DNA of 64,000 nucleotides from Flammeovirgaceae bacterium UBA1842 (GTDB lineage: Bacteria > Bacteroidota > Bacteroidia > Cytophagales > Cyclobacteriaceae), in NCBI GenBank assembly GCA_002338655.1, contig DDIU01000034.1, positions 59,034 through 123,033 of the forward strand, written 5' to 3'. The position numbers were made by a program, and so were the translations under genes. A model generated the notes under the pieces. That model saw nothing but the letters and a program-made list of their open reading frames with translations, was not told the origin of the DNA and ran no database searches. Positions within the stretch are counted from its first letter, which is position 1, and each line of letters starts with the position of its first letter. Of this stretch, positions 1 to 9,523 are shown in pieces.

Positions 1-1
1 T

Positions 2-736
2 ATTCAATTGGTAAAAGGTCTTGAGAAAAAAGGTCTTATACTAAATCTGAATGATAACAATGACGCTAGAAAAAGGTCCATCCAGTTATCTGAGAAAGGA
101 ACTGTGTTGCTCCGGGAGTTAAAACCACTTTGGAATGACATCCAACAAGCCATGGAAAAGATGCTACGAGAAAGCAATAACCCATTGTTTACGGCTGTAA
201 TACAACTGGAAAATTCATTTGAAGAAAAAAGCTTTTACCAACGTGTGATGGAAACAAGAAAAGAAAGAATGCTCGCCAATGTGGAAATTATTGGTTACAC
301 TCCCGAAAACAAGCATTGGTTTAAAACACTGAACATTGAGTGGCTTGAGAAATACTTTGTAGTGGAGCCTATTGATGAAAAGGTATTGAGCCAACCAGAC
401 AAGTTCATTATTGAAAAAGGAGGTGCCATAATATTCGCCAAAGTAGAAGATGAAATAGTGGGCACTTGCGCCTTGAAATGGAAAGAAGGCAAGACCTTTG
501 AACTAACCAAAATGGCCGTGACTGACAAGGCTCAAGGCCTTCAAATTGGTAAAAAGCTTGGCCTGCGGATTCTTGAAGTAGCCAAGGAACTTAAAGCGGA
601 AACCGTCTTTCTGGAGTCAAACCGAAGGCTCACCCCTGCGCTCAGTCTTTATCGAAAACTGGGTTTTATTGAAAAGCCCAACCCTTATAATTCTGATTAT
701 GTAAGATCGGATATTTATATGGAGGTGAAGGTTTGA
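2..736 (+). CDS. MarR-type HTH / GNAT N-acetyltransferase fusion, 5' truncated by window edge
   Basis: The reading frame is open from the first bases of the window, so the true start lies upstream; the first in-frame TTG (position 8) is probably internal. The N-terminal part looks like the end of a MarR winged-helix domain: the wing region with D/N-rich residues and RKRSIQLSEKG, then a helix resembling the MarR dimerisation helix. From about residue 90 a GNAT fold follows, with an acetyl-CoA loop region containing GLQIGKKLG and a C-terminal NRRLTPALSLYRKLGF segment typical of the superfamily. MarR-GNAT fusions are a known bacterial architecture; ligand and acetyl acceptor are unknown. It is followed by about 115 bases without a gene before the next ORF. 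Confidence 0.8.
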   Translation: MQLVKGLEKKGLILNLNDNNDARKRSIQLSEKGTVLLRELKPLWNDIQQAMEKMLRESNNPLFTAVIQLENSFEEKSFYQRVMETRKERMLANVEIIGYTPENKHWFKTLNIEWLEKYFVVEPIDEKVLSQPDKFIIEKGGAIIFAKVEDEIVGTCALKWKEGKTFELTKMAVTDKAQGLQIGKKLGLRILEVAKELKAETVFLESNRRLTPALSLYRKLGFIEKPNPYNSDYVRSDIYMEVKV

Positions 737-852
737 TCTGATAATAATTAATACTTTAGTGCATTTTAATGATGATTATTCTTCACTTTTCTTACATACA
801 AGAAAATATTTTTATTTATTATCGATAACTTCGTGATCCATAAAAATCAAGT

Positions 853-3800
853 ATGATTAGTTGTATTAGAATTTCAGCACTCCTTTTTTTTCAAATTTTA
901 TTTAATTTCTCTACTGCTCAAATAATTGATCGATCTTTTCTTCCAGAATTCGACCAATTGGGACTAGCTGGAAACCAACAAACATTGAGTAAAGCCATTG
1001 TACAGGATGATGGGAAAATAATTATAATCGGTAGCTTTTATTCAATTTCTAATTATGATAGGAATCGAATATGCCGTCTTAATATAGACGGTTCTGTTGA
1101 TACAACGTTTAATGCGAATGAATCTTTTAGAACGAATGATCAGATTTGGGACTTAAAAGTTGATAAAGATGGGAGAATCCTATTAGCAGGAACGTTTAAA
1201 ATCTTCGACAAAAACTATAAATCTCATTATTATGGGCTAATAAGGTTGAATTCTGATGGAACTAGAGATGAGACTTTTAATCCAGATTTTCCAAACGGCT
1301 GGAGTAGTAATGCAGTCGCAATTAATAAATTTGGTCAAATTGTGATAAGTTGGTCACTGCTAAATACATATAGGTATACCTTAAAAAAAATTAATTATGA
1401 TGGTTCTATTGATGATTCATTTACATCATTTTCTTCCATTACCGAAAACATTAATCAAATACAATTTACTCAAGATCAAGGAATATTGATTACTGGTGGA
1501 GACATTTCTAATCAAGCATTAATAAAAAAAATAAATTCCGATGGCACAGTAAATAATTCATTTAATGTTACAGTTTCTTTAAGTGGGAATTCTAAATGCA
1601 ATATTTCAAATGCAACTGTTGATGAAAATGGGGATATCACATTGAGTGGAAATTTCAAATTCTGCAATGGTATACCACGAAATGCAATTTGCAAAATAGA
1701 TAGTCAAGGTAATGTAATTGAACAATTCAATGTTCAGATATTTAACAACTCTCAAGTCACAAATCATATTGTTTTACCTAATGGAGATTTCCGTTTTGTT
1801 GGAAGATTTTCCTTTAGTGAACAACAAGATGCATCAAATATATCAGATATGATGATTGTAGATGCTAGTGGTAATATAAAAAACAAATGTCTTGATGAAA
1901 CAGGTCAAAAGAATATCCTTAGCATTAAGAATATACTAGATACTCATGATAACAAATATTTTATATTTGGGAATGGCTCATACAATGGTGTTAGTGTTTA
2001 TCATTTTAAAATTGACTCAAATAATAAACTTGATCCAAATTTCAATAATCTAAGAAACAGGTTTGGTGGTGTTTACGCCAATCATGTTCAAGAAGATGGA
2101 AAAATCATTATTGGAGGTGATTTTAATTTTATTGACAAAATTCCACAAAATAATATTGCCCGATTAGATTTTGATGGGTCTGTAGATATGACTTTTAATT
2201 CAAATACGGGGACGAATGGGCCAATATTTGTAATGAAAGAACAATATGATGGGAAAATTATTTGTGGCGGTAAATTCACATTTTATAATCAAGCTTACAG
2301 GAAAGGATTGGTTAGAATCTTAAATGATGGAAGCATTGATATGGAATTCGATCCCTACCTTGAAGATTTTGCTTTTATTTATGCAATAGCAATACAGGAT
2401 GATGGAAAGATTTTAATTAAAGGCAAGGATAAAAATGAATATGGTAAGCATTTAATAATAAGACTTAATAGCAATGGTACTTTAGATGATACATTTCAAA
2501 AAGTTAGTAGTGAAGATGTAATCTATTCCACTTTTGATTATTTGCTTTCTAGTATGTACCCGATGGATGTTCAAAAAAATGGAAAGATTTTAACAGCTAG
2601 CAAGAGGTTAAGCTCTAATGGATCGGAGGATTCAAGTTTTTCAATAAAAGGCAATACTTCATTTATTGCTATTTTATCTGATTCAACACTTTTAATGAGA
2701 GGAGATTTAGAATTAACGGAAATTACACATGAAGGACACGATGGTATTCATCGAATAACTTATGATGGCTCAATAGATCAAGTATATGGTGATGATAATA
2801 ATGTACAAGAGGATCGAATCACCACAATTCTACTTCAAGAAGATGGTGAAATTATAGTAAATAGAGAGAACGAATATGGTGTGCAAGCAACTACCCCTGT
2901 TTATCGAATGAAATTGGATGGAACCATAGATAATTCATTCCAGGCAAATTTCATGATACCTGCCAGATCTTTTATCTCAAACTATGAGGATAATTATATT
3001 CTAATAGGGGGAGAGCAGAATCAAACAGGTAGTTCAGACATTTATCCCGGCTCACCTCTGTACAGAGTCAGTTTGTTGAATAGAAAAACACAAGAAATAC
3101 TTATTGAAGAAGTACAAGATACAGTTGCAAATAATTTTCCTATTACATTTGATTTAAGTGTTTCAAGTACCTCAAATTTAGAAGTATTTGCTGAAATAAT
3201 TAATGGAAATGCAATAGTTAATAATGAAAATATCATTGTAAACGAGCCTGGTGAGATTTCTTTTAAAATTACACAAAAGGGGAATTTAGAATATTTTCCC
3301 GCCAAGTCAATAATTCAGAAGTTTTCCGTTAAAGGATCACAGAAAATAATTAATAGATTACCTAAAGAAGCATTGTTTAACCCCCTAAATTTAGATTTCA
3401 CATCTACTTCAGGATTACCAGTAGACATAGATATATTAGTGGGCAATTCAATAATAGAAAATTCGATAATGACCCCCACTGTTCCTGGTCTGATAATATA
3501 CAAATTGACTCAAAATGGTAATGACAAATACATGCCGGTCTATTTAATTGATTCAATATATTTCAAATTAAATCAGAATTTAACTCTTATTTTACCTGAA
3601 CAGCATATTATAAATAAAGACAGTGTATCAATTCATTTCAATTCAAATAGCCAACTACCCATAGAATTGGAAATAATTAGTGGTGAAGGTAGTTTTAAAA
3701 ATGGAAAGCTATATTCAACCATTCCTGGTAATGTAATATTAGAAGCGTTTCAAAAATCTAATGATCAATACTTTGAATCAGTTCATGTGATTAAACCAAT

Positions 3801-4797
3801 AAAATTTATAGGCCAACAAGAAATTTCCATTTCCAAAATTGAAAATGTTACTTATGGTGACCCAGATATTGAAGTATTGTATGAAACTAAATATCAAAAC
3901 TCTAATCCTATATCTTTTACAAGCTCCGACAACAGTGTGATTAAAATGGATAGGAATAATTTAGCTATTACTGGTGCAGGAGAAGCTATAATTACTGCTA
4001 GAAAATCTCCAAGTGAATTTTACCAAGAGGCAATTGAAGAATTTACTATTTCAGTCAATAAGGCAGATTTATTGGTTAGTGGGCCAACATTATCAAAGGA
4101 ATATGGTGAAAAAAATCCATCAGTTAAAATCAATTATCTAGGATTCGTAAAAGGAGACAATATTGATTCAATTCAATTTCTTCCAAAGATTCAACTGATG
4201 GCAGATGAATTAAGCAATGTTGGTACTTACCCCATTTATATTAGTGATGGGAATGACAGCAATTATAGGTTTAGATATGAGTTTGGCTCTTTAGAAATAA
4301 GGAAAACTGCGTTGGTAGTGGAGGTACAAGATACATCAATATTAGTAAATGAATCATTACCAAAAATGTCATTAAAATATTTCAATTTCAAAAACAACGA
4401 TAATATATATGATTTAACCAAGCTCCCATATATGGACATGTCTAATATTGACTCGACACAAGTAGGCACGTATATCATAACCGCATCTGGAGGTGATGAT
4501 GAAAATTATAGATTTGAATATCATTCAGGAGAATTAATCATTGATAATATTTTAAATATATATGAAATTAAAAAAATCAAGTTGAAAGTCTATCCTAATC
4601 CTGGGTATGATAAATTATATATAAATTCTGATGATGTAAATAAATTAGTTATTTACAGTTTAAATGGTACATTAATTTATTCTGGTAGATATCATGATTA
4701 TATTAACATCGAAAAACTAAAAATAGGGGTTTATACCATTGAAATGTATGATAAGAACAATGATTTGATCACTAAATCAAAATTCATGAAATTTTAA
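853..4797 (+). CDS. Large secreted delta-60 repeat / MBG-domain protein with T9SS type A sorting domain
   Basis: 1314 residues. A hydrophobic N-terminal signal peptide (about residues 1-22, ending near STAQ) is followed by many delta-60-type repeats (roughly residues 40-780): recurring DGKIIIGG-like strands and NxDGSxDxxF motifs, probably forming a beta-propeller-like or solenoid surface domain. Ig-like segments follow (about 790-1000), then two or three MBG-type modules (about 1000-1220, with YGD/YGE and GxxxxNYRF features). The last ~75 residues (KVYPNPG... near 1245, ending KSKFMKF) match a T9SS type A sorting domain, so the protein should cross the outer membrane by type IX secretion. It has no PorP neighbour, as expected for a type A signal. 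The gene is visibly richer in A+T than its neighbours. The substrate or partner cannot be read from the sequence. Confidence 0.85.
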   Translation: MISCIRISALLFFQILFNFSTAQIIDRSFLPEFDQLGLAGNQQTLSKAIVQDDGKIIIIGSFYSISNYDRNRICRLNIDGSVDTTFNANESFRTNDQIWDLKVDKDGRILLAGTFKIFDKNYKSHYYGLIRLNSDGTRDETFNPDFPNGWSSNAVAINKFGQIVISWSLLNTYRYTLKKINYDGSIDDSFTSFSSITENINQIQFTQDQGILITGGDISNQALIKKINSDGTVNNSFNVTVSLSGNSKCNISNATVDENGDITLSGNFKFCNGIPRNAICKIDSQGNVIEQFNVQIFNNSQVTNHIVLPNGDFRFVGRFSFSEQQDASNISDMMIVDASGNIKNKCLDETGQKNILSIKNILDTHDNKYFIFGNGSYNGVSVYHFKIDSNNKLDPNFNNLRNRFGGVYANHVQEDGKIIIGGDFNFIDKIPQNNIARLDFDGSVDMTFNSNTGTNGPIFVMKEQYDGKIICGGKFTFYNQAYRKGLVRILNDGSIDMEFDPYLEDFAFIYAIAIQDDGKILIKGKDKNEYGKHLIIRLNSNGTLDDTFQKVSSEDVIYSTFDYLLSSMYPMDVQKNGKILTASKRLSSNGSEDSSFSIKGNTSFIAILSDSTLLMRGDLELTEITHEGHDGIHRITYDGSIDQVYGDDNNVQEDRITTILLQEDGEIIVNRENEYGVQATTPVYRMKLDGTIDNSFQANFMIPARSFISNYEDNYILIGGEQNQTGSSDIYPGSPLYRVSLLNRKTQEILIEEVQDTVANNFPITFDLSVSSTSNLEVFAEIINGNAIVNNENIIVNEPGEISFKITQKGNLEYFPAKSIIQKFSVKGSQKIINRLPKEALFNPLNLDFTSTSGLPVDIDILVGNSIIENSIMTPTVPGLIIYKLTQNGNDKYMPVYLIDSIYFKLNQNLTLILPEQHIINKDSVSIHFNSNSQLPIELEIISGEGSFKNGKLYSTIPGNVILEAFQKSNDQYFESVHVIKPIKFIGQQEISISKIENVTYGDPDIEVLYETKYQNSNPISFTSSDNSVIKMDRNNLAITGAGEAIITARKSPSEFYQEAIEEFTISVNKADLLVSGPTLSKEYGEKNPSVKINYLGFVKGDNIDSIQFLPKIQLMADELSNVGTYPIYISDGNDSNYRFRYEFGSLEIRKTALVVEVQDTSILVNESLPKMSLKYFNFKNNDNIYDLTKLPYMDMSNIDSTQVGTYIITASGGDDENYRFEYHSGELIIDNILNIYEIKKIKLKVYPNPGYDKLYINSDDVNKLVIYSLNGTLIYSGRYHDYINIEKLKIGVYTIEMYDKNNDLITKSKFMKF

Positions 4798-4813
4798 TTT
4801 AGGTTATAGGTAA

Positions 4814-5824
4814 TTATAGACTTTCCCTCAACTCAAACACCCGTCTCATCTTATTAATCAGTTTTTCAGATTCATCAAAATTCAAGGTTTGTTGTCCATC
4901 GGAGTAAGCTTCTTCAGGTTTTTCATGTGTTTCATAAATCACACCATCGGCTCCAGCCATTATACAGGCTAAGGCTACTGGCTCCACGAAATTGCGAATA
5001 CCTACACCATGTGAAGGGTCTGCAATAACAGGCAAATGGGTTTTCTCCTTCAATATGGCAATGGCATTAATGTCCATTGTATTTCGACTGGCAATTTCAT
5101 ACGTTCGTATGCCCCGCTCACAAAGCATCAAATTTTCATTACCGGCTGAAAACACATACTCTGCTGAAGACAACAACTCCTCAATGGTACCTGAAATACC
5201 ACGCTTAATTAATACAGGCTTGTCTACTTTCCCCAGTTCATCCAGCAGGTTAAAGTTTTGCGTGTTTCTGGCACCCACTTGATAGATATCCACATACTCG
5301 TACATCTCTGCAATCTGTGACACTTGCATCACTTCGGTAATGATTTTTATCCCCGCTGCATTGGCGGCTTTATACCACATTTTTAAACCATCATTCCCGA
5401 GACCTCTAAAACTGTAAGGTGAACTTCGTGGCTTGTATACTCCACCACGCATAATCTTTACATTGTTTTTAACAAGATGAGCAATCACTTTGTCAATTTG
5501 CTCCTCGCTTTCTATGGAACACGGTCCGGCCATGAGTGCCATTCCCCCTTCTTCAATCATCACTCCGTCACCCAGGTCTATAACAGTGGGTTTTACCTTC
5601 CACTTTTTAGAGACCAGTTGATAGTCATCAGATACGATGTGTATATCAGAAATGCCATCCATTTGACCTACATTGCGTATATCAAACTCCTTTTTACCAA
5701 TTCCGATAAGGTATTCACCTTTTTGCGTTTTTACGGCTGTGGTTTTGTATTTCAGTGCTGTTACCTTGTCTATTATCTGTGCCTTTTGATTTGTGCTAAT
5801 GTTTTTTTCTAGTTGTATGATCAT
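4814..5824 (-). CDS. aroF: 3-deoxy-7-phosphoheptulonate (DAHP) synthase, AroF/AroG type Ibeta-like
   Basis: 336 residues. It condenses phosphoenolpyruvate and erythrose-4-phosphate, the first step of the shikimate pathway. The N-terminal ~70 residues resemble the ferredoxin-like regulatory extension of the Bacillus/Thermotoga-type enzyme. The catalytic barrel begins near residue 90 with MAGPCSIES, followed by MRGGVYKPRSSPYSF (PEP/E4P-binding lysine and arginine), a lysine in PVLIKRG, and DPSHGVG near the end (metal-binding His). It is the last gene of the trp operon, 91 bases after trpA, and feeds chorismate to the same pathway. The gap to trpA holds a palindromic low-complexity repeat. ATG start at 5824. 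Confidence 0.93.
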   Translation of the reverse strand: MIIQLEKNISTNQKAQIIDKVTALKYKTTAVKTQKGEYLIGIGKKEFDIRNVGQMDGISDIHIVSDDYQLVSKKWKVKPTVIDLGDGVMIEEGGMALMAGPCSIESEEQIDKVIAHLVKNNVKIMRGGVYKPRSSPYSFRGLGNDGLKMWYKAANAAGIKIITEVMQVSQIAEMYEYVDIYQVGARNTQNFNLLDELGKVDKPVLIKRGISGTIEELLSSAEYVFSAGNENLMLCERGIRTYEIASRNTMDINAIAILKEKTHLPVIADPSHGVGIRNFVEPVALACIMAGADGVIYETHEKPEEAYSDGQQTLNFDESEKLINKMRRVFELRESL

Positions 5825-5864
5825 GTTTTTGGTAGTTAGATATTAGTTAATGGATGTTAGATTT

Positions 5865-5945
5865 AAGAAGCAAGAGGCAAGATCATCTTGTAACTCATGT
5901 CTTGGGTCTTGTGTCTTATTTCTTTTGTCTTTTGTCTTGCATCTT
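5865..5945. repeat. Palindromic low-complexity repeat overlapping the trpA stop codon
   Basis: Purine-rich arm AAGAAGCAAGAGGCAAGAT (5865-5883) faces an imperfect inverted arm of repeated TCTTTTGTCTTGCATCTT units (about 5921-5945). The trpA stop (5916-5918) and its last codons, giving QDKRQKK, lie inside this element, so the C-terminal tail of TrpA is encoded by repeat DNA. Confidence 0.75.
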
Positions 5946-6713
5946 CCCCCTTATTTCCTTCACAAATTCGCTTATTGAATCTCTTTCTTTACTAGTCGCC
6001 AGAAGCTTAATAAACGCACTGCCAATAATCGCTCCTCGACTATAATGAGCAGCTTGCTGAAAGGTTTCTGAATTAGATATCCCGAATCCAATAAGTGTGG
6101 GGTTGGCAAGTCCCATGTTATTTATTCGTTTAAAATATTTGGTATTCTCTTCACTAAATGCCGTCTTGGCTCCGGTAGTTCCAGCTGAAGAGACCATATA
6201 AATAAAGCTATCTGAATGTTGATCGATGGTCAAAATGCGTTCCACAGAAGTTTGCGGAGTCACTAGAAATACATTTTTCAAGTCGTACTTATCAAAAACC
6301 GTTTTGTGAGTTTTTAAGTATTCGGCTATGGGTAAATCAGGTATAATTAACCCATCTACCCCTACCGCCTTGCACGATTCACAAAATTGTTCCACACCAT
6401 ATTGAAGAATTGGATTGATGTATCCCATGAGTATCACAGGCATACTGACCTCTTTGCGTAACTCCTTGAGTTGGTCAAACAACACTTTTATACTCATTCC
6501 ATTGTCAAGCGCTTTTTTATTGCTCTCCTGAATGGTCGGGCCATCAGCTACCGGGTCGGAAAAAGGCATTCCTATTTCTATCAAATCTGCTCCTGCCTCT
6601 TCTAGGCTTTTTGCAATCTTGAGTGTATCATCGAGCTGGGGATAGCCTGCCGTGAAGTACACTGAAAGTATATCGCCTTCCCTTTCTTTAAATAATTTAT
6701 TTATTCTATTCAT
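5916..6713 (-). CDS. trpA: Tryptophan synthase alpha subunit
   Basis: 265 residues, the normal family length. It cleaves indole-3-glycerol phosphate to indole and glyceraldehyde-3-phosphate in the alpha2beta2 complex with TrpB. The barrel shows FTAGYPQLDDT, EIGMPFSDPVADGPTIQ (catalytic Glu and Asp region), MGYINPI and a phosphate-binding GFGIS segment. The C-terminal residues QDKRQKK are encoded within a low-complexity repeat and look like an addition to the conserved protein. It lies 62 bases downstream of trpB in the same operon. ATG start at 6713. Confidence 0.96.
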   Translation of the reverse strand: MNRINKLFKEREGDILSVYFTAGYPQLDDTLKIAKSLEEAGADLIEIGMPFSDPVADGPTIQESNKKALDNGMSIKVLFDQLKELRKEVSMPVILMGYINPILQYGVEQFCESCKAVGVDGLIIPDLPIAEYLKTHKTVFDKYDLKNVFLVTPQTSVERILTIDQHSDSFIYMVSSAGTTGAKTAFSEENTKYFKRINNMGLANPTLIGFGISNSETFQQAAHYSRGAIIGSAFIKLLATSKERDSISEFVKEIRGKMQDKRQKK

Positions 6714-6726
6714 TATTTCGTTTTTG

Positions 6727-6769
6727 GTTGTTGGTAATTGGTTGATCGTTGCATCTAAAAACCAACAAC
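6727..6769. repeat. Inverted repeat in the trpB-trpA gap
   Basis: GTTGTTGGT (6727-6735) is perfectly inverted at 6761-6769 (ACCAACAAC), with further GTTGATCGTTG / CAACGATTAA complementarity inside and beyond it. The element begins at the trpB stop codon (6776-6778) on the minus strand and could form a hairpin between the two cistrons. Confidence 0.65.
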
Positions 6770-6775
6770 GATTAA

Positions 6776-7963
6776 CTATATACTATTCTCTTTCCAGTTT
6801 ATATAGGTATCCAAATCCTTATCCCCTCTTCCTGAAAGGTTCAACACCACAACGTCTTCTTTTTTAAATTTCACTTTATCAAGTATTGCCAGCGCATGTG
6901 CTGATTCGATAGCGGGAATAATGCCCTCCAGTTTACACAGCTGCATTCCTGCAATCATCGCTTCGTCATCTTTCACGCTTTCAAAAGTGACCCTGCCTGT
7001 CTCAAAAAGATGAGCGTGTATGGGTCCAATCCCAGGATAGTCTAACCCTGCTGATATCGAATAAGGTTCAGTCACCTGTCCATCTTCGGTTTGCATCAAC
7101 AAGGTCTTACTACCATGCAGTACTCCTGCTTTCCCTAATACTGTAGTGGCTGCAGACTGGCCTGTTTCATTTCCTTTACCAGCGGCTTCTACGGCTATAA
7201 GTTTTACAGATTCGTCATCCAAATAATGATAAAATGCCCCTGCTGCATTACTTCCGCCACCCACACATGCCACTACATAATCAGGGATTTCACTGCTCGT
7301 CTGTTCTCTCAATTGTATTTTAATCTCTTTACTAATAACAGATTGGAATCTGGTGACCATATCTGGATAAGGATGAGGCCCAACTACCGATCCAATGATA
7401 TAATGTGTATTTGAAGGGTGACTAATCCAATGTCTCATCGCCTCATTTGTGGCATCTTTCAATGTTTTACTTCCACTTTTTGCCGGGACTACAGTTGCGC
7501 CTAACAAGCGCATTCGCTCTACATTGGGTTTCTGTCGCTCAATGTCAATTTCACCCATGTAGACAAAACATTCCATTCCCATTAAGGCACAAACTGTAGC
7601 GGTAGCTACTCCATGCTGTCCGGCTCCAGTTTCCGCTATGATTTTTTGCTTACCTAGTCGTTTAGCTAAAATGATCTGGCCTATGGTGTTGTTTACTTTA
7701 TGCGCACCTGTGTGGCACAAATCCTCCCTTTTTAGGTAAATACTGGTTTTATAAAATTCGGATAACCGATTAGCCAAATATAAAGGTGTGGGTCTGCCTA
7801 CATAATGGGTTAATAAACTATCAAATTCTTCCTTAAAAGAACTACTGTTGATAACCTCCAAGTAATTCAGCCTCAGCTCTTCTACATTAGGATAAAGCAT
7901 TTCTGGAATATAGGCACCACCGAAATTTCCATAATAACCGTCCTTATCTACATCAAATTTCAT
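6776..7963 (-). CDS. trpB: Tryptophan synthase beta subunit
   Basis: About 395 residues, standard TrpB1 length. It is a PLP enzyme that joins indole and serine to give tryptophan. Visible motifs: YGNFGGAYIPE near the N-terminus, GRPTPLY, REDLCHTGAHKVNNT with the PLP-binding lysine, the catalytic-loop glutamate in AETGAGQHG, and the phosphate-binding GGGSNAAG. I place the start at the ATG at 7963; an upstream TTG (7969) would overlap the trpF stop but adds only two residues. It is effectively translationally coupled to trpF. Confidence 0.96.
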   Translation of the reverse strand: MKFDVDKDGYYGNFGGAYIPEMLYPNVEELRLNYLEVINSSSFKEEFDSLLTHYVGRPTPLYLANRLSEFYKTSIYLKREDLCHTGAHKVNNTIGQIILAKRLGKQKIIAETGAGQHGVATATVCALMGMECFVYMGEIDIERQKPNVERMRLLGATVVPAKSGSKTLKDATNEAMRHWISHPSNTHYIIGSVVGPHPYPDMVTRFQSVISKEIKIQLREQTSSEIPDYVVACVGGGSNAAGAFYHYLDDESVKLIAVEAAGKGNETGQSAATTVLGKAGVLHGSKTLLMQTEDGQVTEPYSISAGLDYPGIGPIHAHLFETGRVTFESVKDDEAMIAGMQLCKLEGIIPAIESAHALAILDKVKFKKEDVVVLNLSGRGDKDLDTYINWKENSI

Positions 7964-7965
7964 AA

Positions 7966-8589
7966 TCAAGACTTTAAAATTGATTTTAGTTTTTTTAGCT
8001 TATCGATATCCTTGTTTCCTGGCGTCAGCTCAAATTTGCTATTGACATCGATGGCATAAATTTCTACACCTCTTAAGTTTTTTATATTCTGAACGTTATC
8101 CAGATCGATTCCCCCGCTCAGGAAAAGCGGTTTCGTAAGTTTCACTTGATCCAATACAGTCCAATCAAATGCAATTCCATTACCACCTTCGTATTTACCT
8201 TTAGAATCAAATAGATAGTAGTCTATAAAAGGTGCATAGGCGTCAATTATAGGCTGTGAAGGCAATTCATTACCAGCAAATACTTTGATAATCTTGATGT
8301 CATAGGCCTTCAGTTCAACACAATAGTCAATACTCTCACTGCCGTGCAGCTGTACCATATCTAATTTGTACTTTTTGTGTATTTCTAGTACTTCGTCTAT
8401 CGGCTGGTCCACAAAAACACCTATTCTAAGTGCTGTGGTTTTTGCACCCAGTACAAAGGCATCCCCAACATAGCGAGGTGATTTATCATAAAATATAAAA
8501 CCCATAAAGTCAGGGCAAAGGGCGGCAACCTCCATTACATTATCACGAAGGCCACACACCTTCAGCTTGATGGTATTCAAGTCAGACAT
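7966..8589 (-). CDS. trpF: Phosphoribosylanthranilate isomerase
   Basis: About 207 residues. It catalyses the Amadori rearrangement of phosphoribosylanthranilate to CdRP. KVCGLRD carries the catalytic cysteine near the N-terminus; VQLHG, LFLSGGIDLDNV and YAIDVNSKFE (phosphate-binding strands and catalytic Asp) follow in the usual order. I prefer the ATG at 8589, which overlaps the trpC stop by 8 bases; a TTG at 8604 would give five more residues. The small overlaps at both ends imply coupled translation with trpC and trpB. Confidence 0.94.
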   Translation of the reverse strand: MSDLNTIKLKVCGLRDNVMEVAALCPDFMGFIFYDKSPRYVGDAFVLGAKTTALRIGVFVDQPIDEVLEIHKKYKLDMVQLHGSESIDYCVELKAYDIKIIKVFAGNELPSQPIIDAYAPFIDYYLFDSKGKYEGGNGIAFDWTVLDQVKLTKPLFLSGGIDLDNVQNIKNLRGVEIYAIDVNSKFELTPGNKDIDKLKKLKSILKS

Positions 8590-9391
8590 ATTCCTTTTGT
8601 TCAAATTGACTTAACCTCTCAATAAAATTTGCGCAAGATTTCTCTGGACGACTGCTTTGCATAAATCTTTCTCCAATCAGAAATCCGTGATACCCGGCTA
8701 CTTTTAACTTGACAATGTCTTCCACCTTTTCAATCCCACTCTCGGCCACTTTTACAAATTGTGAGGGTATCTTATTTGTCAGAACAATGGAAGTAGCGAG
8801 GTCAACCTCAAATGTTTTTAAATTCCGGTTATTAACCCCTACCAAGTCAACATGCTCGTTAAGTGACGACACCAATTCTTGTTCACTGTGTACTTCCAGT
8901 AACACCTCAAGGCCCAGTGATGAGGCAAACTGAGCTAATTGTGTGACTTTTTCAGGCTTTAGAGCTGCCGCGATCAATAAAATAGCATCTGCACCAATAG
9001 ATTTAGCTTCCACAATCTGATACTCATCTACAACGAAATCTTTCCGAAGTATCGGACAGAAATTATACTTTCGGGCAATAGTCAGATCTTCATTCTTGCC
9101 ACCAAAGTATTTGGTATCAGTTAAGACAGACAAGGCCGATGCCCCCGCTTGCATGTAACCAATAGAGGTTCGTTCCACACCTACATGTGCATTGATCATG
9201 CCCTTGGAAGGGGATTTGCGTTTTATCTCTGCAATTATCCCGGATTTATCTGATCGCAAAACATACTTTTTTAAAGACACGGTTTGCGAGCCATAATAAA
9301 TACTTGATTCCAGCAATTTGATAGGAAATAGTGACTTTCGTTCTGCTACTTCAGCTCTTTTGTGCGCTATAATTTCTTCTAGTATGTCCAT
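8582..9391 (-). CDS. trpC: Indole-3-glycerol phosphate synthase
   Basis: 269 residues, normal for TrpC. It closes the indole ring from CdRP with loss of CO2. The N-terminal helix has ILEEIIAHKRAEV; catalytic barrel motifs are AEIKRKSPSKG (catalytic lysines), ALSVLTD, LRKDF, GVNNRNL and AESGI. It is a separate gene and not fused to trpF as in enterobacteria. ATG start at 9391. About 128 bases with repeats separate it from trpD upstream. Confidence 0.95.
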   Translation of the reverse strand: MDILEEIIAHKRAEVAERKSLFPIKLLESSIYYGSQTVSLKKYVLRSDKSGIIAEIKRKSPSKGMINAHVGVERTSIGYMQAGASALSVLTDTKYFGGKNEDLTIARKYNFCPILRKDFVVDEYQIVEAKSIGADAILLIAAALKPEKVTQLAQFASSLGLEVLLEVHSEQELVSSLNEHVDLVGVNNRNLKTFEVDLATSIVLTNKIPSQFVKVAESGIEKVEDIVKLKVAGYHGFLIGERFMQSSRPEKSCANFIERLSQFEQKEYV

Positions 9392-9442
9392 ATTCTAATT
9401 ATTTAATTCTCGTTATTCATTTTTTTCAGTTTGCCCTTGATG

Positions 9443-9523
9443 GTCAGTCTGAGCTTGTCGGTCAGTCTGAGCTTGTCGAAGACCACGTTTCGACAGGCTC
9501 AACATGACATTCGACAGGCTCAA
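9443..9523. repeat. TGAGCTTGTCGAA-type repeat cluster ending on the trpD stop codon
   Basis: GTCAGTCTGAGCTTGTCG occurs twice in tandem (9443-9460, 9461-9478). The inverse form TTCGACAGGCTCAA occurs at 9489-9502 and 9510-9523. The arms can pair over a short loop. The trpD stop codon (9520-9522) is the TGA of the last unit read on the minus strand. Confidence 0.85.
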
